A stretch of DNA of 64,000 bases from Anthoceros angustus (GCA_010909165.1 VJWM01000116.1:124001-188000), one strand, 5' to 3'. Shown: positions 1 through 12,120, counted from the first letter of the stretch. Made by a program: numbers and translations. The notes: generated by a model not told the origin, from the letters alone.

Positions 1-215
1 ACTCGCTCGCGCTATGCACTCGCCCGCTATGCACTCCGCGTGCTCGTGCTCCGTGCTCGTGCTCGCGTGCTCCGTGCTCCGTGCTCCGTGCTCCGTGCTC
101 GTGCTCCATGTTCTTCGCCCGTGCTCCCCCGCCCGTGCTCGTGCTCGTGCTCGCGTGCTCGCGTGCTCGTGCTCCGCGTGCTCCGTGCTCGTGCTCCATG
201 CGCCGCTCCGTGACC
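1..215. repeat. GCTCCGT/GCTCGT minisatellite, block A
   Basis: Short units GCTCCGT (7 bp) and GCTCGT (6 bp) alternate irregularly, with occasional GCTCCAT and GCTCGC variants. It runs in from the left edge and ends at the conserved ccgtgaccaagataaaat flank. The mixed 6/7-bp units leave all frames nearly free of stops, which explains Cys/Ser/Val/Leu-rich open frames here; they are not genes. Confidence 0.95.
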
Positions 216-248
216 AAGATAAAATATATCACCCCATATTATAAATGG

Positions 249-857
249 GTGTAAGCACTTCATAGGAAATATGGAGGCTTTAAAAGAAGAGAATGCCACT
301 TGGACTTTCTAACATATCCTTGTCCTTATCAAATGTATGCATGGATAGGAATTTCTTTTGTGGTTGCGTGGGAATGCCGAGAAATATGTGCATAGAATCA
401 CCTATACAATAGATCCCCAACCTATTCACTTTGCAATTCAAGGGTTTGAGAGATTTTCATATTACATACTAGTTATGTACATAGACCTTTACATGTTTCG
501 GTAAGTCGAGGAATTAGCGTACCCATAGTAATAGAGATGGTGCACGATGTTATCCTTCATGGGGCTTTGGATTGCTAGCCGAAAACACTTAAATGATGTG
601 CCACCATGGATGTAAGCGGTGGTTTCTCTGGCGAGAATGGGTTTACAACTTACAGTTGCATTGGCAAGCGATAAGCTATGAAGGGCACATTTCTTCAGCT
701 TATTTTTGACATAGTTTTCTACTTCCAAAATTTTACGCTATGACATTGGTCCATATATCAAGGATGGTGGACTAAAATTATCGAAAGAAGAGCAATTCCT
801 GGAACATATGATATGTTTGTAAGCACTTCATAGGAAATATGGAGGCTTTAAAAAGAA
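249..857. repeat. Non-coding stretch bounded by a ~40-bp direct repeat
   Basis: The sequence gtaagcacttcataggaaat and its continuation to the gaggctttaaaa block occurs at about 252-285 and again at about 814-850. Between them no protein, RNA gene or clear element is seen. The 858-1056 stretch that follows is also without a recognised feature. Confidence 0.6.
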
Positions 858-1067
858 GCAGAGATGGGAAGACCCATCTACCCCAAGCCGATGGGGAACA
901 ACCCACAAGAGGGCCGGAGGCCAAGGGGGCTAGCCCTCACAAATGTCGAACCTGTAACTATCTACCACTCCAAGAATGTCGTGGTCTGAGATAACAAAAG
1001 GCCTACCTACGACTGGTGAGGGCAAGGTAAGGCGCCCCCTCAGCCGTCACCGCCCGATTGGGCACCA

Positions 1068-1365
1068 CACTCCTGCTTCGCGCTCCGTGCTCTACGCTTT
1101 GCACTCCTACTTCGTGCTCCGTGCTCTGCGCTATGCACTCCTGCTCTGCGCTATGCACTCCTGCTCTGCGCTCCGTGCTCCTGCTTCGTGCTCTGTGCTC
1201 TGTGCTCCGTGCTCCGTGCTCCGTGCTCCGTGCTCCGTGCTCCGTGCTCCGTGCTCCATGTTCTTCGCTCCGTGCTCCTGTGCTCTGTGCTCTGTGCTCT
1301 GTGCTCTATGCTCTGTGCTCCGGCTCCGTGCTCCGTGCTCCGTGCTCCATGCGCTTCGCTCCGTG
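1068..1365. repeat. GCTCCGT minisatellite, block B
   Basis: Mostly the 7-bp unit GCTCCGT with GCTCTGT and GCTATGCACTCCT variants. It is followed by the same ccgtgaccag...tatatcacccc flank as the other blocks. It opens the first full copy of the approximately 1-kb tandem unit. Confidence 0.95.
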
Positions 1366-1383
1366 ACCAGTATAAAAATATAT

Positions 1384-1406
1384 CACCCCATATTATAAAT
1401 GGGGTG
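1384..1406. repeat. Short palindrome, repeated in every tandem unit
   Basis: Arms caccccat (1384-1391) and atggggtg (1399-1406) with a 7-bp AT loop. Near-identical copies sit at about 230-252, 2446-2468 and 3218-3240, always just 3' of the minisatellite. It may be the end of the repeated element or a hairpin. No function can be read. Confidence 0.7.
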
Positions 1407-2040
1407 TAAGCACTTCATAGAAGATATGGGTAAGATATATATATATTTGTCCGGTAAGCAAATATTGATGAAAGACATGATTAAGACATAGTATTTTGAG
1501 TAATTAATACACTAGGCGAGCATGAGCTTAGGCATGAGGAAGTATCTTTCCCAACCAAGTGGGGATGCATTGAGAGAAGTGCATTCCAAGGATATTAAGC
1601 ATGTGATAAGGAATGAAAGGTCCTGGTTGTAAGTGCCCCTTGGCACTTGAAATTGTATCCTGGGAGTTTTGAGCCTTTTTAGTATAAGAAGGACAGTTAG
1701 AATTTTATGAGGGCAAGTTTGAAAAGCTACCTTCCCTTCCAAGTCATGCGTCAATGTTTTTCCTGCTTTGCTGTTCTAATGGTTTCAAGTAGTGATTTTG
1801 GAGCATCTCATGCTTCACCCTCACCCTTTTGCGGAAGGTTTGCTAGGTTGGATTTTTTTTTCTTCAGCGTGCTTGCATGCTATGTGTATCCAAAGACTGG
1901 GCATGGCTCACCGACATGCTTCCGCTAGTGGCCCACTGTATTGTTGATCTTGTCTCTATTCCTCTTTATACAATGGGCTACCTTGTTGATCCTCTTTTGT
2001 GATGTCTTGGTGTGGAGTAAAGACTGGAGGCTTGTATGTG

Positions 2041-2432
2041 CCTCTGCTCTGCACTCCGCGTGCTCGTGCTCGTGCTCCATGCTCCCCCGCCCGTGCTCCC
2101 CCGCTCAGGCTCGTGCTCGCGCTATGCACTCCCGCGCTATGCACTCCGCCTGCGCTCCGTGCTCCGTGCTCGTGCTCCGTGCTCGTGCTCGTGCTCAGTG
2201 CTCCGTGCTCGTGCTCCGTGCTCCATGTTCTCCTGCTCCGTGCTCCATGCTCCGTGCTCGTGCTCCGTGCTCATGCTCGTGCTCGTGCTCCGTGCTCCGC
2301 GTGCTCGTGCTCCGTGCTCCATGCTCCGTGCTCCATGCGCCGCTCCGTGCTCGTGCTCGTGCTCGCGTGCTCGTGCTCCGTGCTCAGGCTCCGTGCTCGT
2401 GCTCCGTGCTCCATGCGCCGCTCCGTGACCAA
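2041..2432. repeat. GCTCCGT/GCTCGT minisatellite, block C
   Basis: The longest block (about 390 bp), richer in the 6-bp unit GCTCGT than block B. It has the same 3' flank. The length difference from block D explains most of the change in spacing between the unit copies. Confidence 0.95.
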
Positions 2433-3118
2433 GATAAAATATATCACCCCATATTATAAATGGGTGTAAGCACTCATAGAAGATATGGGTAAGATATATA
2501 TATATTTGTCCGGTAAGCAAATATTGATGAAAGACATGATTAAGACATAGTATTTTGAGTAATTAATACACGAATTAGGCGAGCATGAGCTTAGGCATGA
2601 GGAAGTATCTTTCCCAACCAAGTGGGGATGCATTGAGAAGTGCATTCCAAGGATATTAAGCATGTGATAAGGAATGAAAGGTCCTGGTTGTAAGTGCCCC
2701 TTGGCACTTGAAATTGTATCCGGAGTTTTGAGCCTTTTGGAGTATAAGAAGGACAGTTAGAATTTTATGAGGGCAAGTTTGGGGAAAAGCTACCTTCCCT
2801 TCCAAGTCATGCGTCAATGTTTTTCCTGCTTTGCTGTTCTAATGGTTTCAAGTAGTGATTTTGGAGCATCTCATGCTTCACCCTCACCCTTTTGCGGAAG
2901 GTTTGCTAGGTTGGATTTTTTGTCAGTGTGCTTGCATGCTATGTGTGTATCCAGCACAACAGCCGGCATGGCTCACTGACATGCTTCCGCTAGTGGCCCA
3001 CTGTGTATTGTTTGGCTGATCTTGTCTCTATTCCCTCTTTATACAATGGGCTACCTTGTTGATCCTCTTTTGTGATGTCTTGGTGTGGAGTAAAGACTGT
3101 AGGATTGCTGTTGTATGT

Positions 3119-3200
3119 GCCTCTGCGCTCTGCACTCCTGCTCCGCGCTCCGTGCTCCATGCTCCGTGCTCTGTGCTTTGTGCTCTTCGCTCCGTGACCA
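3119..3200. repeat. GCTCCGT minisatellite, block D (short)
   Basis: Only about 80 bp of GCTCCGT and GCTCTGT units, then the same flank. This is the shortest of four blocks, as expected for a length-variable minisatellite. Confidence 0.9.
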
Positions 3201-4261
3201 GCGTAAAAACATATCACCCCATATTATATATGGGGTGTAAGCACTTCATAGAAGATATGAGTAAGATATATATATATTTGTCTGGTAAGCAAATGTTGAT
3301 GAAAGACATGATTAAGACATAGTATTTTGAGTAATTAATACATGGAACTATTAGGCAGAAGCATGAGCTTAGGCATGAGGAAGTATCTTTCCCAACCAAG
3401 TAGGGATGCATTGAGAGAAGTGCATTCCAAGGATATTAAGCATGTGACAAGGAATGAAAGGTCCTAGTTGTAAGTGCCCCTTTGGCACTCTGAAACTGTA
3501 TCTGGGAGTTTTGAGGCTTTTGGAGTATAAGAAGGACAGTTAGACTAAATTTTATGAGGGGCGAACAATCGAGCAAGTTTGGGGAAAAGCTACCTTCCCT
3601 TCCAAGTAATCGCATGCTACAATGTTTTTCCCGCTTCTTTATTCGATGGTTTCAAGTAGTGATTTTGGAGCATCTCATGCCTCACCTCACTCTTTTGCGT
3701 AAGGGTTGCTAGTTTGGATTGTTCGAGCATACTTGCATGCTATGTGTGTATCCAAAGACACCACCGGCATGGCTCAGTATGCTTCCGCTAGTGGCCCACT
3801 ATGTATTATTTGATCTTGTCTCTACTCCCTCTCTATACAACGGGCTACCTTGCAGATCCTCTTTTGTGATGTCTTGGTGTGGAGTAAAGATTGTAGGATT
3901 GCTGTTGAGTTATCAAACATTAGGATGCCTCGAACTCCCAAGCCAATCACCAAGCAGCGAGGACAAACACTTGCTAGAACTCACTATCCTTCTTGTTCTT
4001 TCTATCTCAAAACATGATGATGGAAGCTGCTTGTGCAGGATGCTAATTTTCTTTCTAGTCTAACCAGGCACAAGGCACCGGGTCACTAGTCGTCCTTGCC
4101 TTTGCTGCTGAATAATGCGTTGTTCTGCCTCGAGTGCGTGAATAGAAAAGCGCGAATACTCATATGATTGCCATTTTCGTCACACACAACAAAATTCATT
4201 TTCAAATATTCATTTTGTCATCCCACCCACAATAACCGCCCTTCCGCCTATTTCACATGAG

Positions 4262-4320
4262 CCTTGACGGAAATCCGTCCTTAGTGGACTTAAAAAGAAT
4301 TCTTCTTCTTCTTCTTGAAG
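4262..4320 (+). repeat. Dispersed retroposon-like 3' end with TTC tail (copy 1)
   Basis: The block gaaatccgtccttagtggac is followed after a few bases by a run of TTC triplets. Related ends occur at about 57525-57595 on this strand and at about 44420-44480 on the other strand. The shared end plus simple triplet tail resembles a SINE or LINE 3' terminus. The rest of 3930-4600 shows no gene except the start of the F-box locus. Confidence 0.5.
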
Positions 4321-4604
4321 CCTTGGCAGTAGCGTGTCTCCCCCAGAAGTTCATAATTTGGAACTTTTCCAAAATACGGAGTTTGATTAAGGAGGAATTG
4401 GAGCGTTATTTGTGATATCAAAAGCGCATGGGGACATCTAGCCTTCATATGTCGCCATTGTGCGACACATGCTAGCGGGTCAGAGCCACGGGTCATTGGG
4501 ATGGACATTTAATGCTCATGCTCGGGAAGTTGGTGTGTGCACAGATTTCCACACCCACACCTCGTTGTTGCTCCACTTCATCTCGTTCTGGCGAGAGCTG
4601 GAAA

Positions 4605-5884
4605 ATGGAGCGTGTAATGCTCCTGTATGCGGTGAAGGGGAGCAACGATGGCCTCACCGGCAGCAGCGCTGCGAGCTCAAATGAGTGCCGCATGGATGCG
4701 GCACTTTGGGAGGGCCTGCCCGAAGACATCCGTGAGAGAGTGCTGATGAGGGTTCCGGCGTCAGCTCAATTCCGATTCCGGACGGTGTGCAAGGCCTGGC
4801 GAGCCGTGCTCTCGGCTCCGCAGTTTCTCTCTCGGCAGATGGCCAACTTCCCCCGGGACAGTGCGGCTCTCACGCCTGCCATCTGCGCCTTCACGATTCT
4901 GGATTGCCGCGGCATGCAGGGGAAGGGGCGGTGCAGCGCGGCATGGTCCTCGCTGGTGTCCTCGCTCTTCTTCAAACCGGATCTTGGGGTGCTGCCGGCC
5001 AAATTCCATCGCCTGTACGTCCCGCATTGGTGCTCGGATTGTGACAAGATTGTGTCCAACCACGGCCTGCTCTGCTTCTGCCTAGGAGGGAGGAGCAGGT
5101 TCGAGCTCTGCGTCCTCAACCCCATGACCGGGAGGTGGAAGGAGCTGCCAGGGTTGAGCGTTCCGCAGCAGAGTTTCTGGAAAATGCAGGTGGAGGTGCT
5201 GGACAATGCGGGCTTCCATGTGGTTGTCATCTTGTGCAGCCAGTGTCGGAGCCTGTGGACAGTCTGCGTTTTCTCTTCTCACACGGGATGTGGAGGATTA
5301 CCCGAGGACAGAACGCTCCCGGAGTACTCTTCAGCAAGTGGACAAACAGCGCGCTGGTTCTGGCCGACGGCAGGCTGTACGGATGGGATTCCAGCGGCCT
5401 GCACATGACCATTCATAGCGTAGCCAGTGCCGCGCTCCTGGTCCACTGCAACAGGTCGCTTCCCGTTGCCGGGGAGCGCAACGGCTGCTGCGACCACCAC
5501 GTTGTGCAGCATCGAGGGTTGGTTTACTTTGTCACAAGTGGAGACAACTTCTGTTACCGCATCTTCAAGCTGGAAGAGCGGGGCTGGATGTGGAAGCCAA
5601 TCGCGGAGTTACCAGACAAGATGCACCGCAGAATGCTGCGAGATTTCTGTGTCTCTTTGTTGAAACCACGGCATTGCACCGTCGTCGGTGACTTTCTCTG
5701 TGTTGTAATGGGGGTAAAAGAAGGCATAGGGGACCCTCCTAGAAGCAGAAGTCGCATGCTTGCCTATCACATCGTGGAGCAGTCGTGGCATTTGTTCCTC
5801 AATGACCAGCTGCAGGACGAACATCCTTTACACAACTTTATTACGCTCCGGTTCTTCAAACCTAGATTTGATCTGCTCCCTTGA
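4605..5884 (+). CDS. F-box protein (kelch/galactose-oxidase-like C-terminus), one frameshift
   Basis: The N-terminus has an F-box with the pattern LPEDIRERVLMRVP followed by the FRTVCKAWRAVL helix, the Skp1-binding part of an SCF ubiquitin ligase receptor. Downstream blocks (LCVLNPMTGRWKELP, ALVLADGRLYGWDS, WHLFLND) fit the beta-propeller-like substrate domain of plant F-box/kelch proteins. ATG 4605 is preferred; 4512 is in frame upstream and 4690 begins just before the F-box. Reading stays in one frame to about 5285 and then must shift: ...VCVFSSHTG continues as MWRITRGQNAPG in another frame. A single missing G in the GGG at 5285-5287 would restore a protein of about 426 residues. No intron is evident, so it is either a young pseudogene or an assembly error. 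The substrate is unknown. Confidence 0.8.
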
Positions 5885-8637
5885 TGTACTCACTGGTCTC
5901 ACCAACTTGGGGACGTCTCTGCAAAGACTATGTTCTGCACTAAACACTCTCCTCCTTTCTGCTTGGATGTTCGTCTTGGTGCTAGAATCTGGCCACTTCT
6001 TAGCACCATGACCGACACCCAATCTGGAAGGAGGCAGAGTCCAGCGCAACAATGTGCAAAGGTATTCTAATCCATGATGCACTCCTTATCCGACCAGGAA
6101 ATGAATCTACATCCAAGCAACGAAGCTAGCAAGCATGTCGACACACGTCCTAAGCACCTACACGTCCTATGCACCTACACTGGAGCAGTGTGACACCCGT
6201 CCACTGTACACTGGAGGAGTATGCTAAACGTAGGTGACGTGAGAAAACAGAAAGCCGCTGAAAAGGAAACCCATAGAAACTAACCGGCGTTAGTGTATTA
6301 ATCCAGGCACCACAGCTTGTTCGATGAACTTTCATCGTACAATGCTGGTTCCCGCAAAAGACAATAATTCAAATATCTGGATCTTGTTTCATCAGCAGCT
6401 GGTCACCAGCAAAAGCTTGGGAGTGCAAATTTGTTGCTGTTACAGGCTTGCAAAGAACACCATGTCAAGGACTTGTCATGTCTGCTAAACGTCTGGCCAC
6501 TGCGTCAGTTTCTGCTGACTGAAAAGCCAGTTTTCACATCAGTTAGCAGACACATCCCTAACAGGAGATGCCAACCAGACAACTCGTACTTCTTTTCTGT
6601 GAGTTTGGACTTGGCCGGTAGTATTTCAAGTGAACATCCTAAGGAACCTTTTTCAGCTCTCTCAGGTATCAGATCACGCACTCTGTTTGAAGAGACCTTG
6701 TTAGGATCGACAAGAAATGCACCTAGGCAGCAGCAAGTACCTTTCTGCAAAATCAATAGCTGATTCTCCAGGTCGCAAAGTTTGAGGTTTAAGGTACCAC
6801 ACATCACAAACTACAGCCCATGATATCATCAACCCGAGTAGGTCCATAGTGAAAGATTGTCTGCAAGACCGGCCAACAGAAATTCATTAGACATTGAACA
6901 AGTGCTTCCCACTCGTTGTGCAAGGATATCCTGGCCTTATGACTTACTTCTTGCTGATCCAAAATGCATCCACAAAGATCTTGTTGTACTTGATTGCTGT
7001 GGGGCATAGTGTACAGTTGAGCTCAAATGCACCCTGATTCACAAGTCCCTGTCAGTCTGCTGCAATGCATGAACAGAACCTCATGCCAGAAAACTCTCAT
7101 CAGGGGAATAGCTGGTCAATACCCAACAACAAGTCATCCTTATCAAGTATATACATGCCTGTGCCCTACCTTTTCGACCATCACTGTGTAGTCGTGGTTG
7201 AAACAGGTGCACTTCCGGGGAGATGAGCAAAAGGATTGCTTTCAGGATCTTCCACATGCATCCTCAGTCTGGAAAAATGAATGACCACTATCAGAACAAA
7301 AGGACAAAGTCCTGCATATGCATTGGCAAACAACCGGTACTTTGATTATGTTCGGTTGAACGATATGCAACCTGAGCTTTCAAGAACTATGGTTTGGAGC
7401 AGACCTGCCGTGATAAAGAAGAATATACATGATGCTTTTGCATAATGACTGCAAATGCAGTAATCTCTCCAGGACATTGAAGCCAATTATGGATGTGTGG
7501 TTTGTCACAAACCCCTGCCTTCACGGAATATTTATTTGAAAGTGTCACACTAAAATGACTTCACGGAGTTGCACAGAACGCTAACAATACCAGTGTCCTT
7601 AATCATAGTCCAGGCGGCTTGCAGGCTTGCAAGCTTTTCTTGAGTTCCATAAGAACTTAAAATTTCTCATGGAACTCATCAAAAGCCTGCACCTATCAAA
7701 CTGATATCCACTTCTACCGCAGACTGTTGATGACCCTCCAGAGTGAAATGTACAACCATGAAAAGCATAAGGAGGATTATCCAGCCAACTACAAGCAGAC
7801 ACAGTCTGGAGACTGACTGGTATCAGTAGCAGCCATCAAGTCCCATCTCAAAACTTCAAATGGAAGCCTGGCAGGCACACAGACAGGCTCAGCTGGTTGG
7901 ACAAGTACCTTACTGGAAAAGGAACCCCAGATCTCAAAACCACTCCCAGACACCACAGAGGGAACAGGTGTGCAATCCAATTCCATGGATCTCGTGGATT
8001 CGGCTTGAAACATCTCGTAAATAAATCCAGCCAGAGATTTGCAACCAAGTTGGCCACATCTCTTCACGCACAGCCACGATCGCCAGAAGTGGCGAGGCAT
8101 CATGCTGAGAGGCCTACATCTGTGTCGCGTTAAAAGCTTCATTCAGAACTGGACTGATGTCCAGAAGATCACGTCTGAAATAGTAGTGAGTTAAGGCACT
8201 CTCCCATCAATCTGCACTCCCCCCGAAGAGCCCATGGAACGCACATGCACAATAATGATCTCATGGACGCCTTCAGGCTGAGCCCAGACAGGCTAAGCAA
8301 GAAGCAAGGATACAGCATGTCTTTGCTCTCTGGCGACCCATCATTTTCCGAGGGGGAATCGGCCAGCAGATCCTGCACTCTGCCGACGGAGATCGACTTC
8401 CGACTGGAAAAGCTTACGCAGAGACGCATCTCGGCCCTCTCTGATTCACACAACCACCCGTGCAACGCAGCACCGTGAACAAATCCGTCTGCCTCTCACT
8501 TCCTCGACCCGAGCAGCAGCAGGCAGTAGAGTTGCAACACAACTGGAAGCGGAGGTGGTGCGTCGGAAGGCTGCTGCCATCTGGAGACACCCCGTCAAGA
8601 CCCTCCTGAACCTGGGTCTCGGTGCAGGCAAGGAGAT
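5885..8637. other. Intergenic, no gene recognised
   Basis: About 2.75 kb. Open frames here are short, overlap on both strands and show no family motif. A 77-residue frame at 8245-8478 has ordinary-looking composition but no recognisable domain. No RNA gene or clear repeat was seen. Confidence 0.5.
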
Positions 8638-8819
8638 GCCATGCTCCCGGGGCATCATTCAGCAAGTGGACGAGCAGCGCCCTCGTTCTGGCCGACGGCA
8701 GGCTATATGGATGGCATTCCAGCAGCCTCCATAAGACTATCACAGCGTAGCCAGTGCCACGCACCTGGTCCACTACCCAAGTGGAAAGAAGGCATGTTAC
8801 CCAATCTTCAAGCTGGAAG
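8638..8819 (+). pseudogene. Decayed partial copy of the F-box gene
   Basis: The stretch from gctcccgg through cagcaagtgga, tctggccgacggcaggct and agcgtagccagtgcc to atcttcaagctggaag matches 5310-5575 of the F-box gene at high identity. About 100 bp of the parent (roughly 5450-5550) are deleted, and the reading frame is broken by substitutions and indels. Both copies are on the same strand, 3.3 kb apart, so this is a truncated tandem duplicate. Confidence 0.85.
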
Positions 8820-9285
8820 TATGTCCCCCACCTCTCCACATTGTCCTTCTCGCATGCATGTTGTATGTGGAGCAGTGGAGGTTTAGATCAGCGAACGTCT
8901 TGCAGATAGTCCAAAGGAAATGTATGCGCCGGAAAGTCTGGCTACCATGGATGCAAACCCCTTGCTCGCTCACAAACCGGTTTCACACAGTATCTTACAA
9001 GTCAAGTTGTACGATGGACACAATACATTCTCAGTGAACTTCCTTCCGCATGGAGTATGACCAGCACACCGTGACCCATGCCTGGAGTTCCACGACGTAG
9101 CACACCCATAACACACGAGGTTCAAATTGTACCAATATGAAGCTTTGTCTTTACCAAGTGATCATGCAAGGTTGTCCATCCAATTGCCCACCAGCTGCAT
9201 TCAGATCTAAGTCTGTGAATTTGTGCCAGGGAGCAGCGAACGGTCCCACCGAGTGGAGACAAAGTCTTGGAAACATTGACACTTC
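8820..9285. other. Upstream region of the enoyl reductase gene
   Basis: No coding feature was seen. It must contain the promoter and 5' UTR of the gene starting at 9286. No TATA element was identified with confidence. Confidence 0.4.
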
Positions 9286-11245
9286 ATGGCAGCAACCTCC
9301 GTTGTTCGCTCCTCGTGGTTATCGTTGTTTGCAAAATCCCACCGAGGCTTGCGATGGCACAGTCGACATCGCTGCAGGGGCTGGTCATGGTCTACTCCAG
9401 GCGTTGCCTCGCCGGTGCTAGCTCCATACATCCGTCAGCGGGTGCTTCCCTTCTGCACAAGCTCATCCGCATGGCCCTGTCCTCCCGCTCAAGGAGTGGT
9501 GTACACCGAACAGGGTCAGCCTGATCATGTCCTCAAGTAAGTGAAGACAGGTTGCAGATAGTCGGTTCTCACAAGTTCTAGACATTACTGAAGATAGGTG
9601 GGGTGTGAGCAGGGTGGAGGATCTTCCTGCCGGCGAGCTGCATGAGCAGCAAGTGTGTGTTAAGATGCTGGCTGCTCCAATAAACCCTTCAGACATCAAC
9701 AGAGTGGAAGGTATGGTTGTTGAGTGTTTGACAATCACGATGGATCAGGATTGCTGCTTCTCCAGCTAACAGCATAATGCAGGTGTGTACCCCGTGAGGC
9801 CCCCTGTTCCAGCTGTGGGTGGGAATGAGGGGGTTGGAGTCATCACGGCTGTGGGCAGTGGTGTGAAGTCCCTTGCTGTGGGTGACTGGGTTATTCCGTT
9901 CGGTTATACTCAAGGTAGCGAGAGCTTTTTCCACCATTGCATTTTTGTAGGTTTCTCAGCTTGTCCCTTTTGAACTCGATCCTTAATTCTGGTCATGGCA
10001 GGCACTTGGAGAACACATGTTGTAGCAGATGAGAGTTCATGGTCCAAGGTCCGGAATGATGTGCCTGTGGAATATGCTGCCACCGTCTCTGTCAATCCAT
10101 GCACTGCCCTAAGGATGCTTCACGATTTTGTCTCACCTGTGGCAGGTTTGTACCTGCCCGTAGCTGGCAGCACCCCTTTCATGTCGTTCTTACGGTGTGC
10201 AGTTTGCTCATTTGTGTTCAGTCTGCTGGTTTAGGAGATGTGGTCATCCAGAATGGAGCAACTAGTATGGTGGGTCAATGTGTGATCCAATTGGCCCCTC
10301 TTTTCAATCTTCAGACCATAAATATTGTGCGGGACAGGTACGTTTCCCAAGATTTGACTGTTTCCACAGGAGCATGCCAAAGGTGTCGGTTGTCAACCAA
10401 CCAAGTTTCTGACAGGCCGGACCTGGAAGAGGTGAAGTCTCACCTTAAAGCACTGGGAGCAACAGATGTTTTTTCAGAAGGCGAGCTCAATGACCATGAT
10501 AAGGCTGCCATTCTGGTAAGCAGCTCCTGTTGCCATTAAAGGTGGATCTTTCTGCAAGCGTGTAGCAATTGGTCCCTATTATTTAAGGGCCGAGAACGTT
10601 CCAGACTGGTCGAACAGCTCGCTTGGGTCTCAACTGCGTAGGCGGAACTGCTGCAACAGCGGTCTTAAAATTACTGGGGTATGCTGTTGTCTTTTTTGTA
10701 TCAAGTACCAATGGGTTTCAGACACGCCGTGTCTCTCAGTCTCGGAGGAACCCTGATTCTTGTTGCTAACAGGGAGGGTGGTACAATGGTGACATATGGA
10801 GGGATGTCGAAAAAACCTGTCACCGTTTCCACGTCATCCTTGATCTTCAAGGTTCCCTCTTTCCCATGCCAGCCTAGTCGGCACTTGTAAGCTTTTCATC
10901 AGCTCTCCGCTAATATCTTGCTCGTTTGGCAGGACGTGAAAGTTCAAGGGTTTTGGTTGAGCAAATGGGCAAGCGCGCATTCCAAGGAAGATTTTTTGGA
11001 GATGGTGAACTTTCTTCTTGCACTTGTTAAGGAGGGGAAACTGCACTATCAGTAAGTAACTGGAATGTATGTCACATCCTGAAGTCAATCGAGGGTTGTG
11101 ATCTTTATGCTGTCGTGACCTCTATGCTGTTGTGGTCTGTGTGACCAGAATGGAGAAAATTCCTTTCTCGGACTTCAACATCGCCCTTGAGAAGGCCATG
11201 GGCAAACAGGGCAGAGCCACAAAACAGCTTCTCGTCTTCGACTGA
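9286..11245 (+). CDS. MECR: Mitochondrial trans-2-enoyl-CoA/ACP reductase (MECR/ETR1 type), 10 exons
   Basis: NADPH-dependent medium-chain dehydrogenase/reductase that does the last step of mitochondrial fatty acid synthesis, the route to lipoate. Exons: 9286-9536, 9598-9710, 9783-9914, 10002-10145, 10235-10337, 10416-10515, 10605-10678, 10773-10851, 10933-11051, 11149-11245. All junctions are GT-AG and the phases close, giving 403 residues (plant homologues are about 375). The first exon is Arg/Ser-rich, a typical mitochondrial presequence. Then come [29 protein letters not shown] (the Tyr is the expected catalytic residue), the Rossmann part [15 protein letters not shown], the block LNCVGG, and [14 protein letters not shown], all hallmark MECR blocks. 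Introns are only 61-97 bp. Frame is intact throughout, so the gene looks functional. Confidence 0.93.
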
Positions 11246-12120
11246 TCTCTTTGACCCAGCTTTCTTTCAATAGTGGATCCTGGAATTTGGAAGGAAGAGT
11301 CTGGACACTCTGGAGCTCTGCGTACGAGTTCAGATGGACAGCTTCAGCTGAGGCTTCTGGAGAAGATGACGCTTGTATTGCCTGCCTCCAACCGCAAGAT
11401 TTCGCGCTGGCCACGTCTGCCTTGCATTTTTGAGTTTCAGAAGCATAACCGCTGCTTTTGTTTTGGTGGGTAGAAATTTTTTCTTTTGTGGGCTTTAGAG
11501 ATAAGCAGATGCGCTGTGGGCCGAGAATGAATCCAGGCAGTCGTGGGAATACAGATGGACACTTCTGGTTTTCTCTTGGGTCTCCATGAGTGTGCAGGAC
11601 GCCAGGTGTACATCCCAGTGACAACGCTGAACAGGAGTCACATCGTGGATTAGAGATAGTTGGACCATCACGGAGTGGCATATGTACAACAAGTATGCGA
11701 GTGGCTGGATGACTTCTGGAGGCGGCACCACATGGAGCGCACCTCTGTGAGCTTCTCGTCCGCGAGCACGACCTCCTTCACGCCGGCTGCGTCTCATCCT
11801 CAAGCGCTTTGACGAGCTGACGGCGTCAGCGCCGTAGGCAGCTCCGTCGCGCGTCTTCATCTTCAGGCTGGTGGCTATGCGAGTAACAAGGATGGAGAAG
11901 GTGGTCAGAATGATCTCCGTCATGGGCTCCATGCTTGTTCGTTGAGTACGCTGACAGGCAGTAGCTCGGGCGTAATGATCCTAACTATGATGGTCCATAC
12001 GAGCAGACTTTTCACCCACGTCAGGTTTAGTCGGAGTGTGGGGCGTGTTAAATCCAAGGTTCATACCCGCTTCGGCCGTGATCTGTAACAAAACCACAGC
12101 ATACAATGTTCTCGAGATTT
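11246..12120. other. Intergenic, no gene recognised
   Basis: Starts with the 3' UTR of the enoyl reductase gene. A 145-residue open frame on the minus strand (11495-11932) has low-complexity Arg-rich parts and no known domain, and is judged chance. Confidence 0.5.

Larger units (their letters stand above)
1057..3920. repeat. Tandem array of three ~0.8-1.1 kb units
   Basis: Each unit contains a minisatellite block, a palindrome (caccccat ... atggggtg), a tail with tttgtccggtaagcaaat, a block with gaggaagtatctttcccaac, one with gtttcaagtagtgattttgg, and one ending in gatgtcttggtgtggagtaa before the next minisatellite. The palindrome recurs near 1384, 2446 and 3218, so spacing is about 1,062 and 772 bp. 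A partial fourth palindrome lies near 230. Nothing in it codes for a recognisable protein, so it is a satellite-like or non-autonomous element array. Its third unit is the most diverged. Confidence 0.85.

Noticed and set aside
14-2520. Long Cys/Ser/Val/Leu/Arg-rich open frames on both strands
   Set aside because: They lie in the GCTCCGT/GCTCGT minisatellite, whose units lack stops in nearly every frame; no protein pattern beyond the repeat.
8245-8478. 77-residue plus-strand frame starting MHNNDLMDAF
   Set aside because: Looks protein-like in composition but has no recognisable family and no supporting neighbour exons; left as unproven.
11495-11932. 145-residue minus-strand frame
   Set aside because: Overlaps the 3' region of the enoyl reductase gene; no motif and mixed composition.
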